64,000 nucleotides of DNA from Glycocaulis abyssi (GTDB taxonomy: Bacteria; Pseudomonadota; Alphaproteobacteria; Caulobacterales; Maricaulaceae), in contig NZ_CP163421.1 in NCBI RefSeq assembly GCF_041429775.1, positions 1,488,001-1,552,000 of the forward strand, in the 5' to 3' direction. The position numbers and the translations under genes are program-made. The notes beneath the pieces were generated by a model, which worked only from the letters and a program-made list of their open reading frames with translations, did no database searches and was not told the origin of the DNA. This document shows positions 9,581-20,177 of the stretch, piece by piece. Positions within the stretch are counted from its first letter, which is position 1, and each line of letters begins with the position of its first letter.

Positions 9581-10879
9581 TCACGCACTCTGGCGCTGAC
9601 CGCCCTGCCCGCCGCCGGGCTTGCGCCGGCGGTTACGCGAACGCTTCTGACCGCCACCGGCATTGTTCTGCTGGCCGCCCTGGCGATTGCCGCCCTGACC
9701 ACCACGGCGCTGGCCACGCTGCGGTTGCACAGGCCGTGTCGGACCGGAGATTGGCGGAGCGTCATTAAGCCCCTTGATCCGCAGTCCGGTCAGCTTCTCG
9801 ATATCCTGCAACAGGCCGCGCTCGTCCGGCGCAACCAGAGCCACGGCCCGGCCTTGCGCGCCGGCGCGCGCCGTACGGCCAATGCGGTGCACATAGGATT
9901 CCGGGACGTTGGGCAGTTCGAAATTCACCACCAGCTCCACACCATCAATGTCGAGCCCGCGCGCGGCGATATCGGTCGCCACCAGCACGCGCATCTCGCC
10001 GGCCTTGAACGCGGCCAGCGCCTTCTCGCGCTGGTTCTGGCTTTTATTGCCGTGAATGGCGGCGGCCTTGTGGCCATACTCGGCCAGAAACTTCGCCACC
10101 TTGTCGGCGCCGCGCTTGGTGCGGGTGAAGATGATGGTGCTTTTCTTCGCCTCAGGTGCCATCAGGTCGATGAGCGCCTGACGTTTTTCAGCCGTGCCGA
10201 CATAGAGCACGGCCTGCTCGATGCGCTCCACCGGGCGCGATTGCGGGGTTACCGCCACCGTCACCGGATCGCGCAGGAAATCATCGGCCAGCGCCCGGAT
10301 GGGCGGCGGCATGGTGGCGGAGAACATCACCGTCTGGCGCGGCTTGCCCACCATGTGCAGGATTTTGCGAAGCGCCGGCATGAAGCCGAGATCAAGCATC
10401 TGGTCGGCTTCGTCCAGAACGACGAGCGAGGTGAGGTCAAGGCGCGCCTTGCGGTCGGCCGCATGGTCGAGCAGACGGCCGGGCGTGGCCACCAGAATGT
10501 CGAGGCCGCGCGCGAGCGCGCGCACCTGGGGTCCGTGCTTAACACCGCCGAACACGACCGCATGGGTGAGGCCCGTATGGCGGCCATAAACGGCAATGGA
10601 ATCGCCAATCTGGGCGGCCAGCTCACGCGTTGGTGCGAGGATAAGGCAGCGGCAGGACAGGCCGGGAGCCTGTTTCTTCTCCGCCAGCAAGCGGGTCAGG
10701 ATCGGCAGCACGAAGGCGGCCGTCTTGCCGGTGCCGGTCTGGGCGATGCCGACAACATCCTTGCCCTGCAGGAGCGGCGGAATGGCGCGCACCTGAATCG
10801 GTGTCGGCGTCTCATAGCCTTCATCCACGACTGCACGCTCGACCGGAGCCGCGAGGCCCAGCTCAGTAAACTTAGTCAT
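9581..10879 (-). CDS. DEAD-box RNA helicase (RhlE-like)
   Basis: An ATP-dependent RNA helicase of about 432 residues. The Q-motif (FTELGLAAPVERAV) starts at residue 4. It is followed by the P-loop AQTGTGKTAAF, PTRELA, VLDEADQML (motif II), FSATMPP (motif III), ATDIAARGLDI and HRIGRTARAG (motif VI). The C-terminus is a basic, Gly/Gln/Arg-rich RNA-binding tail. I chose the ATG at 10879, next to the Q-motif with AAAGG upstream; an in-frame start at 10948 would add 23 low-complexity residues. The leader contains a perfect 7-bp hairpin at 10981-10997. Confidence 0.93.
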   Translation of the reverse strand: MTKFTELGLAAPVERAVVDEGYETPTPIQVRAIPPLLQGKDVVGIAQTGTGKTAAFVLPILTRLLAEKKQAPGLSCRCLILAPTRELAAQIGDSIAVYGRHTGLTHAVVFGGVKHGPQVRALARGLDILVATPGRLLDHAADRKARLDLTSLVVLDEADQMLDLGFMPALRKILHMVGKPRQTVMFSATMPPPIRALADDFLRDPVTVAVTPQSRPVERIEQAVLYVGTAEKRQALIDLMAPEAKKSTIIFTRTKRGADKVAKFLAEYGHKAAAIHGNKSQNQREKALAAFKAGEMRVLVATDIAARGLDIDGVELVVNFELPNVPESYVHRIGRTARAGAQGRAVALVAPDERGLLQDIEKLTGLRIKGLNDAPPISGPTRPVQPQRGQRRGGQGGNRQGGQQNNAGGGQKRSRNRRRKPGGGQGGQRQSA

Positions 10880-11158
10880 TTCAATGCCTTTCATCGGGCG
10901 CGCGGTGTTCGCGTCAGCCCGTGGGGAGTTCTTGTTCTTTTTTGACAACTGCGCAGATCAGCCGCCGGTTAGGGGATGGGCCTGCCACCCTGGCAGGTCA
11001 TGTATCCCACGCCCGGACTTAAAGATCGCGGACATGTCCGCTACCGGTCCGATCAGGCCGCGCTTGAAGCCTCCCTCGAGGCCCTTCTACGCACGCGGCA
11101 CTTATGCGCTGTCGCGGTGTATGCGCATGCTTTGCGGCGAATGCAAGGCGTATTGCGC

Positions 11159-11770
11159 TCAGATCACGAGATCGGGATCGAAAAAGATGGCCATCTGGCT
11201 GGCACCGCCCACGCCTTCACGCACCCCGGCTATATCGCGCACCAGTCAGCGCCGGCCATGGCGCGCGGCGACGCCCTCGGCCCACCCCCGGAAACGCGCC
11301 CGGTCCCACTCGAACATGTGCTCAGGGTGACGGAAGCGGTGCGCGGGAACACCGAGCAGCGCATTATATTCGGCATTGGGTGTGGTGATGATGGTCACTT
11401 TGGGGGCGATGACATCGAAAACCGCCCTCTCCAGCCGCGAAAGCTGGTCAGGGGGCAGGTGTTCGATCGTTTCAACCATGGTGACAGCATCATATCCTGC
11501 CAGCTCTGGGCGCGGGTCGAGCATGGAGCCTTCGATCAGCGTCACACGGCTGCCAGCATCGCCGTCACGGCGCGCCAGGGCAGCGCGCAACACGCCCAGC
11601 GCCGTCACCGATTGCTCGACACCGGCAACACGGACAAAGCCGGGATCATCCAGAAGGCGCAGGATAAGCGCGCCATCGCCGCAGCCCAGATCGGCGACCG
11701 AGCGCGCGCCGGTCAGATGCAGCACGTCCAGCACCGCCTGAAGACGTTCCTCGTGCAGGACCGTGCTCAC
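11159..11770 (-). pseudogene. Hen1-like RNA 3'-end 2'-O-methyltransferase with in-frame TGA
   Basis: The SAM motif VADLGCGDG (residues 25-33) and the Hen1 metal set VETIEHL (E100, E103, H104) plus RHPEHMFEW (H148/H151) identify the methyltransferase domain of bacterial Hen1, which 2'-O-methylates RNA 3' ends. At 11246-11248 a TGA ends the reading frame after 174 residues. The same frame stays open for 28 more codons to 11159, ending in GGASQMAIFFDPDLVI, the usual C-terminal strand of this fold. The break is therefore a single nonsense codon, not a frameshift. The gene may be a fresh pseudogene or make a truncated protein. The Pnkp partner is not nearby. It overlaps the upstream methyltransferase by four bases. 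Confidence 0.75.
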
Positions 11771-12408
11771 CGCTTTCTCATCAGGGCGATGTCCTTGGCG
11801 GGGATTTCACACTCCCAGCCGAACCGGTTTGCCAGCCAGTGCATCGTCTCTTCGCGGTAGAATACCACATGGGTGGGATCCTTGCGGTAATGCCAGTTCC
11901 CAAACCGGGCATCATCGATGTGAAAACACGTCATTATGCCCAGCCAGCCACCCGGTTTGAGCAAGCTATCCAGGCGCTCGAACTCACTGGCAGGACGATG
12001 GAAATGCTCGGCCACTTCGGTACAGGTGATGAAGTCGTATTTTCGCTCCAGCACCGCCGTTGCTGGCGCGTAGAACGGATCGTACAACGCCATGGAATGG
12101 CCCGCCGCCTCCATCATGGCCGCCAGTGCGGGGCCGGGACCGCACCCGTAGTCGAGACCTTGCGCGCCCGGTGCCAGCCTCTCCAGCAACGGCACTGACA
12201 GGCGCGACAGGAAGCGCCGGTAGCCAGGATCAGCCACATCATTCTCGTGCAGATCGTACTGGGCGCGCTCCGCATCGCCATCCAGCCGCGAACCCGGATC
12301 GAGATAGCGCGCGCCGCACTGCAGGCAGCGGCTATAGCTGCGCGAACCTTCTTCAAAGAAGGCTTCCACGTGGCTGTCTTCGCATACCGGGCAGGAATTG
12401 CGGATCAT
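11767..12408 (-). CDS. Class I methyltransferase with N-terminal zinc ribbon
   Basis: A 213-residue protein. The first 31 residues hold two Cys pairs (C6/C9 and C28/C31), a likely zinc ribbon. The SAM-binding motif LDYGCGPG is at 85-92, then CTEVAEHFHRP and LLKPGGWLGIMT give the post-motifs of a Methyltransf_23 fold. It is first in a two-gene operon and its stop overlaps the Hen1-like start (ATGA). The pairing suggests a shared RNA or nucleotide target, but this is inference. Confidence 0.8.
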   Translation of the reverse strand: MIRNSCPVCEDSHVEAFFEEGSRSYSRCLQCGARYLDPGSRLDGDAERAQYDLHENDVADPGYRRFLSRLSVPLLERLAPGAQGLDYGCGPGPALAAMMEAAGHSMALYDPFYAPATAVLERKYDFITCTEVAEHFHRPASEFERLDSLLKPGGWLGIMTCFHIDDARFGNWHYRKDPTHVVFYREETMHWLANRFGWECEIPAKDIALMRKR

Positions 12409-12647
12409 CTGTCCCTCGCGCCTCTGGACGGCCCGGCGCCCAACCTGTCACACAGAGTTTGTCGCCGAAGCAATAGAGTATTACGCTGTCTGGCAAACTT
12501 GACGTGTTCAGATATGCCCGCGCCTGCCATTTTAGGCACATCAAGGCGGCGGGCAGGGGGGAACCGGAGCGTTGGCAGCACAGATGGACAGCCCCGTCTC
12601 ATGGAGCCACGCGACGGGCCGCCAGCGCGCAGGAAAGGCGGATATCG

Positions 12648-14573
12648 GTGATCTCCGGCGGTCTTGACCAGATTTTCGACTGGCCGCGCCCGGTCAAGCG
12701 CGTGATCCTGACAGCGGTGGATGCCGTTTTCATTGCGGCAAGCTTTCTCGCCGCCATGGTCCTGCGTCTGGACAGCCTGCACTGGGTAAGCGCGCCGCAG
12801 ATCTGGGTGGCGCTGGCCATCACCCTTCCTGTGACATTGCTGATCTTCGACAGGCTGGGCGTTTACCGCAGCGTGGTGCGCTTCATCGGGATCGACTCGC
12901 TAAAAGCCATCGGCCTTGGCGTGGTGCTTTCTGCCCTGTTCGTGCTGATGGCCAGCCAGTTTTTCCAGCTGCTGGTGCCGCGCTCCGTACCGTTCATCTA
13001 CGCCCTGCTGCTGTTCGTGCTCGTTGGCGGCGCGCGTTTCGCCGTGCGCTCCCTCTTCCTGCAACGCCAGTCACTGCAGAAATCACGGGTCATCATTTAC
13101 GGGGCGGGCATGTGCGGCCGGCAGGTGCTGGTATCGCTCCAGCAGGCGTCTGACTATCTGCCGGTGGCCTTTGTTGACGACTCGCCCGACCTGCACGGCG
13201 CCCATGTCGGCGGCCTGGAAGTATACCCGTCTGAAGCCGTACCCCGCCTTGTGAGCTCAACAGGCGCGAAAATGGTGCTGCTGGCCATTCCCAGCGCCAC
13301 GCTCGCCCAGCGCAAGCGCATCATCGCCCGGATGGAAGAACTGCCCGTCCGCGTCCAGACCATTCCCGACATGACCGATATCGTTTCGGGACGGGCGAGC
13401 GTCAGCGAGATAAGGCAGGTTGCGCCCGACGACCTGCTGGGGCGCGATCCTGTGCCGCCAGACCCAGCCCTGATGGGTGCCAACATCACCGGCAAGGTGG
13501 TTCTGGTCACCGGGGCAGGCGGCTCCATCGGCTCTGAGCTCTGCAGGCAGATAATCAGGCAGAAGCCCAGCCAGCTCGCCCTGCTCGAACAGTCCGAAAT
13601 CGCGCTTTACATGATCGAGCGCGAGCTTGACGCGATGGCTGCCAAGGAAGGCATCGACGTCGCGATCACCCCGCTGCTCGGTTCGGTCCAGCACGAAGGC
13701 AGGATGGGTGCGGTGCTGGCCCGGCTGGGGGTGAACACCATATTCCACGCCGCCGCCTACAAGCACGTGCATCTGGTGGAAGAAAACGTCGTCGAGGGGC
13801 TGCGCAACAACACATTCGGCACGCTGACCATGGCGCGCTCGGCCATAAAGGCCGGTGTGGACATGTTTGTGCTGGTATCCACCGACAAGGCTGTCAGGCC
13901 CACCAATATCATGGGCGCCAGCAAGCGCCTGGCCGAGTTGATCTGCCAGTCGCTGGCAGCAGAGCAGGCACACACCCGCTTTTGCATGGTGCGGTTCGGC
14001 AATGTTCTGGAATCGTCAGGCTCGGTCGTGCCGCTGTTTCGCCGCCAGATAGCCGCTGGCGGCCCGATAACCGTCACCCACCGGGACATTACCCGTTACT
14101 TCATGACGATTCCTGAAGCGTCACAGCTGGTTATCCAGGCCAGCGCGCTTGCCAGCGGCGGTGACGTGTTCGTTCTGGACATGGGCGAGCCGGTGAAGGT
14201 GTATGATCTGGCACGCCGCATAGTGAGGCTGTCCGGGCTGAGGCCCTATGTGGCCGGCGAACGCGGCGCAGAGACCGGGGATATCGAGATTGTCTTTGGC
14301 AAGCTGCGCCCCGGTGAGAAGCTGTACGAGGAGTTGCTGGTCTCTGACCAGGCCCGTCCGACCCGCCATCCGCGCATCCTCACCGAGCCTGTCACTTCCA
14401 TGGCGTGGAGTGAGCTGGAACCTATGCTGCACCGCTTACGTGAAGCGTGCGGCGCCTACGACATCACAAATATCCGCAATATTCTGGTGAACGCGCCGGT
14501 CGAATACAAACCCGACCCGCGCATCGCCGATCTGGTCTGGCGGCTGGCCGCGCGGGACGCGGCGGCGGAATAG
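12648..14573 (+). CDS. Membrane-anchored nucleotide-sugar 4,6-dehydratase (FlaA1/CapD/WbpM type)
   Basis: A 641-residue protein. Four N-terminal membrane segments are followed by a CoA-binding-like Rossmann domain (VIIYGAGMCGRQVL) and a C-terminal SDR domain with GAGGSIGSELCRQI (near 289), FHAAAYKHVHL, STDKAV and MGASKRLAEL. Proteins of this type dehydrate UDP-GlcNAc or UDP-GalNAc to 4-keto-6-deoxy sugars at the membrane. I chose the GTG at 12648 because AGGAAAGG precedes it; the open frame runs back to 12504 without protein-like sequence. It probably feeds a surface glycan. Confidence 0.9.
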   Translation: MISGGLDQIFDWPRPVKRVILTAVDAVFIAASFLAAMVLRLDSLHWVSAPQIWVALAITLPVTLLIFDRLGVYRSVVRFIGIDSLKAIGLGVVLSALFVLMASQFFQLLVPRSVPFIYALLLFVLVGGARFAVRSLFLQRQSLQKSRVIIYGAGMCGRQVLVSLQQASDYLPVAFVDDSPDLHGAHVGGLEVYPSEAVPRLVSSTGAKMVLLAIPSATLAQRKRIIARMEELPVRVQTIPDMTDIVSGRASVSEIRQVAPDDLLGRDPVPPDPALMGANITGKVVLVTGAGGSIGSELCRQIIRQKPSQLALLEQSEIALYMIERELDAMAAKEGIDVAITPLLGSVQHEGRMGAVLARLGVNTIFHAAAYKHVHLVEENVVEGLRNNTFGTLTMARSAIKAGVDMFVLVSTDKAVRPTNIMGASKRLAELICQSLAAEQAHTRFCMVRFGNVLESSGSVVPLFRRQIAAGGPITVTHRDITRYFMTIPEASQLVIQASALASGGDVFVLDMGEPVKVYDLARRIVRLSGLRPYVAGERGAETGDIEIVFGKLRPGEKLYEELLVSDQARPTRHPRILTEPVTSMAWSELEPMLHRLREACGAYDITNIRNILVNAPVEYKPDPRIADLVWRLAARDAAAE

Positions 14574-14670
14574 CCCGTCCGCGCATGTCACGCCGGAACG
14601 CAGCAAGTGTTGACTATGCTGACCGAATGGTCTGTACCCCCTGACAACGGGAAGGAATTACAGGCAGATC

Positions 14671-15642
14671 ATGTCGAACATCGCCACAGACCTCAGAAAC
14701 TATGCCGGGCGCTTCTCCGGGGGCGGCTATGAGCGCTCCCGGCCGCTATCGCCACACCTCAAAGCGCTGGAAGCCGAATCCATCCACATCATGCGCGAGG
14801 TTGCCGCCGAGTTTGAGCGCCCGGTCATGCTGTATTCCATCGGCAAGGACTCCGCGGTCATGCTGCATCTGGCGCTGAAGGCGTTTTACCCGTCACGCCC
14901 CCCTTTCCCGCTGCAACATGTCGATACTGGCTGGAAATTCCGCGACATGATTACCTATCGCGACACGCTGGCCAGCGCGCTGGGGCTGGAACTGCGCGTG
15001 GAGATCAATGAGGACGGCGTAAAGCGCGGCATCAACCCGTTCGACAGCGGATCAAACCTGCACACACAGGTGATGAAGACCGAGGCGCTCAGAAACGCGA
15101 TGAACCGCCATCGCTATGATGCAGCCTTTGGCGGCGCGCGGCGCGACGAGGAGAAGTCACGCGCCAAGGAACGGATTTTCTCCTTCCGCGACGCCCATCA
15201 TGCCTGGGATCCGCGCAATCAGCGCCCTGAGCTCTGGCGCACCTTCAACACCCGCATCAAGCAGGGTGAGTCCATCCGGGTTTTCCCGCTATCGAACTGG
15301 ACCGAGCTGGATATCTGGCAGTACATTCTTGAAGAGGACATTCCGATTGTACCGCTCTACCTGTCCGCCGATCGGCCGGTTGTAGAGCGCGATGGCACCC
15401 TGCTCATGGTCGATGATGACCGCTTCCCGCTGCAGCCGGGCGAAACCCCGCAAATGCGCCGGATACGGTTCCGCACGCTGGGCTGTTACCCGCTTACCGG
15501 GGCTATTGAGTCCGGCGCGGAGACGCTGGAAGACATCGTGCTGGAAATGCTGACAGCGCGCACCTCCGAGCGTTCGGGGCGCCTGATCGACCACGACGAG
15601 TCCGGTTCGATGGAAAAGAAAAAGCGTGAGGGGTATTTCTGA
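14671..15642 (+). CDS. cysD: Sulfate adenylyltransferase subunit 2
   Basis: A 323-residue catalytic subunit that joins sulfate to ATP, forming adenosine 5'-phosphosulfate, the first step of assimilatory sulfate activation. The PP-loop block [19 protein letters not shown] is near residue 53. Family motifs [21 protein letters not shown] and the C-terminal EKKKREGYF are intact. GAAGGAATTA precedes the ATG. The partner cysNC follows two bases after the stop, so the pair is translated as one operon. Confidence 0.97.
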   Translation: MSNIATDLRNYAGRFSGGGYERSRPLSPHLKALEAESIHIMREVAAEFERPVMLYSIGKDSAVMLHLALKAFYPSRPPFPLQHVDTGWKFRDMITYRDTLASALGLELRVEINEDGVKRGINPFDSGSNLHTQVMKTEALRNAMNRHRYDAAFGGARRDEEKSRAKERIFSFRDAHHAWDPRNQRPELWRTFNTRIKQGESIRVFPLSNWTELDIWQYILEEDIPIVPLYLSADRPVVERDGTLLMVDDDRFPLQPGETPQMRRIRFRTLGCYPLTGAIESGAETLEDIVLEMLTARTSERSGRLIDHDESGSMEKKKREGYF

Positions 15643-15643
15643 T

Positions 15644-17545
15644 ATGGCCGAAGGGGATGCACGCAGCACAGTGCTGAGCCGGCTCACGCGGGCGGGCGAC
15701 AAGGGGGTCTTGCGCTTCATCACCTGCGGGTCGGTGGATGATGGCAAGTCGACGCTGATCGGGCGGCTGCTCTACGATTCCAAGCTGTTGTTCGAGGACC
15801 AGATCGCCACGCTGGAGCGCGATTCCAGAAAGCACGGCACCACCGGCGAAAACACGATGGATTTCGCGCTCCTGCTCGACGGGCTGGAAGCCGAGCGCGA
15901 GCAGGGCATCACCATTGATGTCGCCTACCGCTTCTTCAACACCGAAAAGCGCAAATTCGTCGTCGCCGATACGCCGGGCCACGAACAATATACCCGCAAT
16001 ATGGCCACCGGCGCGTCCACGGCCGATCTGGCCATCATTCTGGTCGATGCGCGCAAGGGCGTGCTCACCCAGACGCGCCGCCACACCTATATCGCCAACA
16101 TGATGGGCATCCGCCACGCGGTGCTGGCGGTGAATAAAATGGACGTGGCTGACTACTCGAGGTCGCGCTTCCACGAGATCGTGTCCGACTATCTGCGTGT
16201 CGCCGAGACACTCGGCTTTGACACTATCACACCGATACCCATCTCGGCCCTGCATGGCGACAACATCTTCGCGCCGTCAGAGGCCATGAGCTGGCATGAC
16301 GGCCCTACCCTGCTGGCCCACCTTGAAAGCGTGGAAACCGCTGCCGAGGAAGTGGCCGGGCGGCCCTTCCGCATGCCGGTCCAGTGGGTGAACCGGCCCA
16401 ATCTGGATTTCAGGGGCTTTTCCGGCGCCGTCACTTCGGGGCGCATCGCCCCCGGTGACGAGATCGTCGCGGCCTTAAGCGGCAAGACAGCCAATATCGC
16501 ACGCATAGTCACCGCCGATGGCGACAGGGACGAGGCTGTGGCCGGGGACGCCGTCACCATCGTGCTCGACCGCGATATTGACGTGTCGCGCGGCGATATT
16601 CTGGCTGATCCCAAGGCGCGCCCGGAGGTTTCCGGCCAGTTTGCCGCCGAGCTGCTGTGGATGGCCGAAGAGGAAATGCTGCCCGGCCGTTCCTACCTGC
16701 TTAAAGCCGGCGGACAGGTGACGCCCGCCTCCGTCACCACGCTGAAACACAAGCTGAATGTGAACACATTCGAGAAGGAGCCCGGCACCAGCCTGAAGCT
16801 CAACGAGATCGGGGTGTGCACGCTGGCCACGTCGCGTGCCATCGCCTTCGACCCTTACGCCGATCAGCGCGATACCGGCTCCTTCATCCTGGTGGACCGT
16901 TTCACCAACCAGACGGTTGCGGCCGGCATGATCGAGTTCGGCTTGCGCCGGGCCAGCAATGTCCACACCCATGCGATGGATGTTGATCAGTCCCGCCGGG
17001 CAGCCATGAAAGGCCAGAAGCCGTGCGTGCTCTGGTTCACCGGCCTGTCGGGCGCGGGCAAGTCCACAATCGCCAACCTGGTCGAGCGCAAGCTGGCCGA
17101 GGGCGGGCGCCACACCTACTCGCTCGACGGCGACAATGTGCGCCACGGGCTGAACCGCGATCTGGGCTTCACCGATGCCGATCGGGTGGAAAACATCCGG
17201 CGCATTGGCGAGGTGGCGCGCCTGTTTGTCGATGCCGGCTTGATTGTCACCTGCTCCTTCATCTCGCCCTTCCGCGCCGAACGGCAGATGGTGCGCGACA
17301 TGCTGGAAGAGGGCTGCTTCATCGAAGTGTTTGTCGATGCGCCGCTTGAGCTGTGCATGCAGCGCGACCCCAAGGGCCTCTACAAGAAAGCCCAAGCGGG
17401 CGAAATCAAGAATTTCACCGGCTTCGACAGTCCTTACGAAGCCCCCGAAACGCCCGAACTGCACCTGCGCACCGGCGAGATGTCAGCCGAGGAGGCTGCC
17501 GAACAGGTGATCGACCAGCTGATCCGGCAAGGGCTGATCGGTTAG
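15644..17545 (+). CDS. cysNC: Bifunctional sulfate adenylyltransferase GTPase subunit / APS kinase
   Basis: A 633-residue fusion. The N-terminal CysN half is an EF-Tu-like GTPase that drives APS formation with CysD: P-loop [12 protein letters not shown] near residue 29, [11 protein letters not shown] near 109, NKMD near 164. The C-terminal CysC half phosphorylates APS to PAPS: P-loop GLSGAGKST near 467, [10 protein letters not shown], and FISPFRAER. Fusion of the two is common in alphaproteobacteria. The ATG at 15644 gives the expected N-terminus. It ends ten bases from the convergent wecC stop with no visible terminator. Confidence 0.97.
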   Translation: MAEGDARSTVLSRLTRAGDKGVLRFITCGSVDDGKSTLIGRLLYDSKLLFEDQIATLERDSRKHGTTGENTMDFALLLDGLEAEREQGITIDVAYRFFNTEKRKFVVADTPGHEQYTRNMATGASTADLAIILVDARKGVLTQTRRHTYIANMMGIRHAVLAVNKMDVADYSRSRFHEIVSDYLRVAETLGFDTITPIPISALHGDNIFAPSEAMSWHDGPTLLAHLESVETAAEEVAGRPFRMPVQWVNRPNLDFRGFSGAVTSGRIAPGDEIVAALSGKTANIARIVTADGDRDEAVAGDAVTIVLDRDIDVSRGDILADPKARPEVSGQFAAELLWMAEEEMLPGRSYLLKAGGQVTPASVTTLKHKLNVNTFEKEPGTSLKLNEIGVCTLATSRAIAFDPYADQRDTGSFILVDRFTNQTVAAGMIEFGLRRASNVHTHAMDVDQSRRAAMKGQKPCVLWFTGLSGAGKSTIANLVERKLAEGGRHTYSLDGDNVRHGLNRDLGFTDADRVENIRRIGEVARLFVDAGLIVTCSFISPFRAERQMVRDMLEEGCFIEVFVDAPLELCMQRDPKGLYKKAQAGEIKNFTGFDSPYEAPETPELHLRTGEMSAEEAAEQVIDQLIRQGLIG

Positions 17546-17555
17546 GCTGATGCGC

Positions 17556-18893
17556 CTATCCGGGCGTTGCCACCTTGCCGCTCTGCCCGGCCGCAAGGGA
17601 CGGCACAGCTGAAGGGCGCAACAGGGGCGCGCCTACCGGGATCACGGTGAAGCCGGCAGCCGTCAGCGCGCGCCGGTCAACAAGGTTGCGGCCATCCGCA
17701 ATCAGCTTGCCCGCCATGCCCGCGAAGGCTTCAGGCCCCAGCCCGCGATACTCGGAGTGATCCGTCATGATGATGGCGCCATCAACGCCGTCCAGCGTCT
17801 GCGCCAGATCAATACCCACGGGCACAATCCGACCGTCATGCATCCGGAAGTTTGAGACATACGGATCATGCACCACATAGCCCACGCCATCGGCTTCAAG
17901 TGCGTGGATAAGGTGCTCGGCTGGCGTGTCGCGGGCATCATCAAGATTGCCGCGATAGGCTGCACCCAGGATCGCAACTTTCGCGATTGGCGCGCCAGCG
18001 CTCTTCACGCGCGCCCACAAATGGTGGGGTTGCCCGTCATTGATGGCGCGGGACTGGCGCAGCAATCCGGTGTGTTCGGGGAAGCCGTCAACCAGAAACC
18101 ACGGGTCCACGGGAATACAGTGCCCGCCAACGCCCGGTCCCGGCTTATGTACATTCACGCGCGGGTGCCGGTTCGCCAGCGCAATGGCATCGTTCACATC
18201 TATCCCGGCAGTCTCGGCTATGTGGCCGAACACATTGGCGAGCGCGATATTCACATCCCGATAGGTGTTCTCCATAAGTTTGGAAAACTCGGCAATCGTC
18301 GCTGTCGTTTCAAGCCGCCCACCCGAACAGAAGCGGGCGTAGAACGCGCTTGCACGCGCCGCAGCACGCGGCGTCAGGCCGCCAATGATGCGGTCATTTT
18401 CGACAATTTCGGAGATGGTCGATCCGGGGAAAACACGCTCCGGGCAGTAGCAAAGGTCCAGGTCCTCGCGGATATCAAACCCTTGCGCAGCCAACTCTTC
18501 GCCTACCGTATGCTCGGTCGTGCCAACCGGGCTGGTGGACTCAAGGATGACCAGGTCACCCTTCTTCACATATTTGGCCAGTGTCCTCGCTGCAGACCGC
18601 ACTATCGACACATCAGCCCTTTTGTCGTGGGTAATGGGCGTGGGTACACAGATGATGAATACATCGCCGTTCACGGGCGTATCACTGGCTCTAAGACGGC
18701 CCGATGCAAGCGCATCAGTTACAATCCTGGTGACTTCCGGCTCGCCAATAGGACAGCCGCCAGCATTGAGCACTTGTAGTGTAGCCGGATTGACATCAAC
18801 TCCGTGCACGTCAAACCCGGCATCAGCCATAATGGCTGCTGTGGGAAGGCCAACATATCCCATACCTATTACGATAATCTTGTTGTCACTCAT
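17556..18893 (-). CDS. wecC: UDP-N-acetyl-D-mannosamine dehydrogenase
   Basis: A 445-residue NAD-dependent dehydrogenase that oxidises C6 of UDP-ManNAc to UDP-ManNAcA. The N-terminal NAD motif IGMGYVGLPTAAIMADAGF starts at residue 9. ESTSPVGTTE, ENTYRDVNIALANV, the catalytic block GPGVGGHCIPVDPWF and the C-terminal GAAYRGNLDDARDTP mark the three domains of the UDP-glucose/GDP-mannose dehydrogenase family. The epimerase that makes its substrate lies 38 bp upstream, so the two probably form an operon. The product is a building block of capsule or enterobacterial-common-antigen-like polymers. Confidence 0.93.
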   Translation of the reverse strand: MSDNKIIVIGMGYVGLPTAAIMADAGFDVHGVDVNPATLQVLNAGGCPIGEPEVTRIVTDALASGRLRASDTPVNGDVFIICVPTPITHDKRADVSIVRSAARTLAKYVKKGDLVILESTSPVGTTEHTVGEELAAQGFDIREDLDLCYCPERVFPGSTISEIVENDRIIGGLTPRAAARASAFYARFCSGGRLETTATIAEFSKLMENTYRDVNIALANVFGHIAETAGIDVNDAIALANRHPRVNVHKPGPGVGGHCIPVDPWFLVDGFPEHTGLLRQSRAINDGQPHHLWARVKSAGAPIAKVAILGAAYRGNLDDARDTPAEHLIHALEADGVGYVVHDPYVSNFRMHDGRIVPVGIDLAQTLDGVDGAIIMTDHSEYRGLGPEAFAGMAGKLIADGRNLVDRRALTAAGFTVIPVGAPLLRPSAVPSLAAGQSGKVATPG

Positions 18894-18931
18894 GGCCCGC
18901 CCCTGAACTCAATAATCTCCGGAAACTGTAA

Positions 18932-20035
18932 TCATTTTGCGTGAAAGGGGGTATATTCCCGCCCGGTCAGCACGTCGCAGATGCGTTTTGACGCGAGGCC
19001 GTCCCCGAACGGATTTGGCGTATTCCGAGCGGTGAAGCGCTCCGGATGGGCCAGCAATTCGTGGGCCCGCTCGACCATCCGCTCCGGGTTGCTGCCGACA
19101 AGCTCACACACGCCCGCGTCGACGGCCTCCTGACGCTCTGTCGTCTGTCGCATGACAAGCACAGGCACGCCAAAGCTGGGGGCCTCTTCCTGTATGCCGC
19201 CGGAATCGGTGCAGATGACCGCCGCCCCAAGCATCAGGCGGACAATCTCAGGGTAGCTGACCGGCTCGATCAGCTGGATGTTCGGCTTGCCGCCCAGATG
19301 AGCATGGGCTGCCTTCTGGACGTTCGGGTTCAAATGGACCGGGTAGATGAAATCCACATCGGGGTTCATCTCCGCCAGGCGGGCGAGCGCGCCGAAGAGC
19401 GCATCAAAGGCCGCACCGTGGTTTTCCCGGCGATGTCCCGTAATCAGCACGTAGCGCCGGTCCCGTCTGGTCCCTTCCGCCTTCTTCACCCGTTCGGCAG
19501 TGCTCAGCAGCGCATCGACAACCGTATTGCCAACGACGTGCACTACGCCCTGCCCCTTCTCGTCACGCACAGCATTGGCCGCACGCTCTGTCGGGCAGAA
19601 ATGCCAGCGTGTGATCCGGCTGGCCAGCTGCCGGTAGCCTTCCTCCGGGAAGGGGTGCTCCAGATCATAGGTCCGCAAGCCCGCCTCGACGTGCCCGAAC
19701 GGCACCTGGCGGTGAAATGCCGATAATGCGGCAGCAAAGACGGTCGCCGTATCGCCCTGCGCCACAACGGCCTCCGGCTTGTGCTCGAGGATGAGCGCAT
19801 CAAGCCCTTTCATCGACTGGGTGACAACGTCTGTCAGCGTCTGATTGGGTGTCATGATGGCCAGGTCGTGATCCGGCGTAATCCCGAACCAGTCCAGCGC
19901 GGTGGCGACCATCTCGCGGTGCTGCCCGGTCGAAACGAGGATCGGCTCGATATCAGGATCCGCGCGCATCGCTTCGATCACCGGGGCGAGCTTGATCGCC
20001 TCGGGCCGCGTACCCAGAACTACCAGAACCCGCAT
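18932..20035 (-). CDS. wecB: UDP-N-acetylglucosamine 2-epimerase (non-hydrolysing)
   Basis: A 367-residue GT-B-fold enzyme that interconverts UDP-GlcNAc and UDP-ManNAc. GTRPEAIKLAPVI (residues 8-20), QGDTATVFAAALSAF, FGHVEAGLRTYD, ITGHRRENHG and ICTDSGGIQEEAPSFG are the canonical motifs. It is distinct from the hydrolysing 2-epimerase at 20813-21979, which lacks several of these. Together with the adjacent dehydrogenase it supplies UDP-ManNAcA. Confidence 0.95.
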   Translation of the reverse strand: MRVLVVLGTRPEAIKLAPVIEAMRADPDIEPILVSTGQHREMVATALDWFGITPDHDLAIMTPNQTLTDVVTQSMKGLDALILEHKPEAVVAQGDTATVFAAALSAFHRQVPFGHVEAGLRTYDLEHPFPEEGYRQLASRITRWHFCPTERAANAVRDEKGQGVVHVVGNTVVDALLSTAERVKKAEGTRRDRRYVLITGHRRENHGAAFDALFGALARLAEMNPDVDFIYPVHLNPNVQKAAHAHLGGKPNIQLIEPVSYPEIVRLMLGAAVICTDSGGIQEEAPSFGVPVLVMRQTTERQEAVDAGVCELVGSNPERMVERAHELLAHPERFTARNTPNPFGDGLASKRICDVLTGREYTPFHAK

Positions 20036-20177
20036 GCCTGTCTCTCTTGCCCGGCTGCGCCGGACCCCTGCCCAATTTGCCCCAGACGTCTGGCGGCCAA
20101 GCTTACCGATAGAGATCAGAGGCGGTGTCGGCTACCGAAATCTGGGGTTTCGACCCGAAATATCCGGGCTGGGCAGC

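Noticed and set aside
9578-10945. 455-residue frame on the plus strand
   Set aside because: Mirror of the DEAD-box helicase; all helicase motifs are on the minus strand.
16475-17464. 329-residue minus-strand frame
   Set aside because: Shadow of cysNC, with no domain and no ribosome site.
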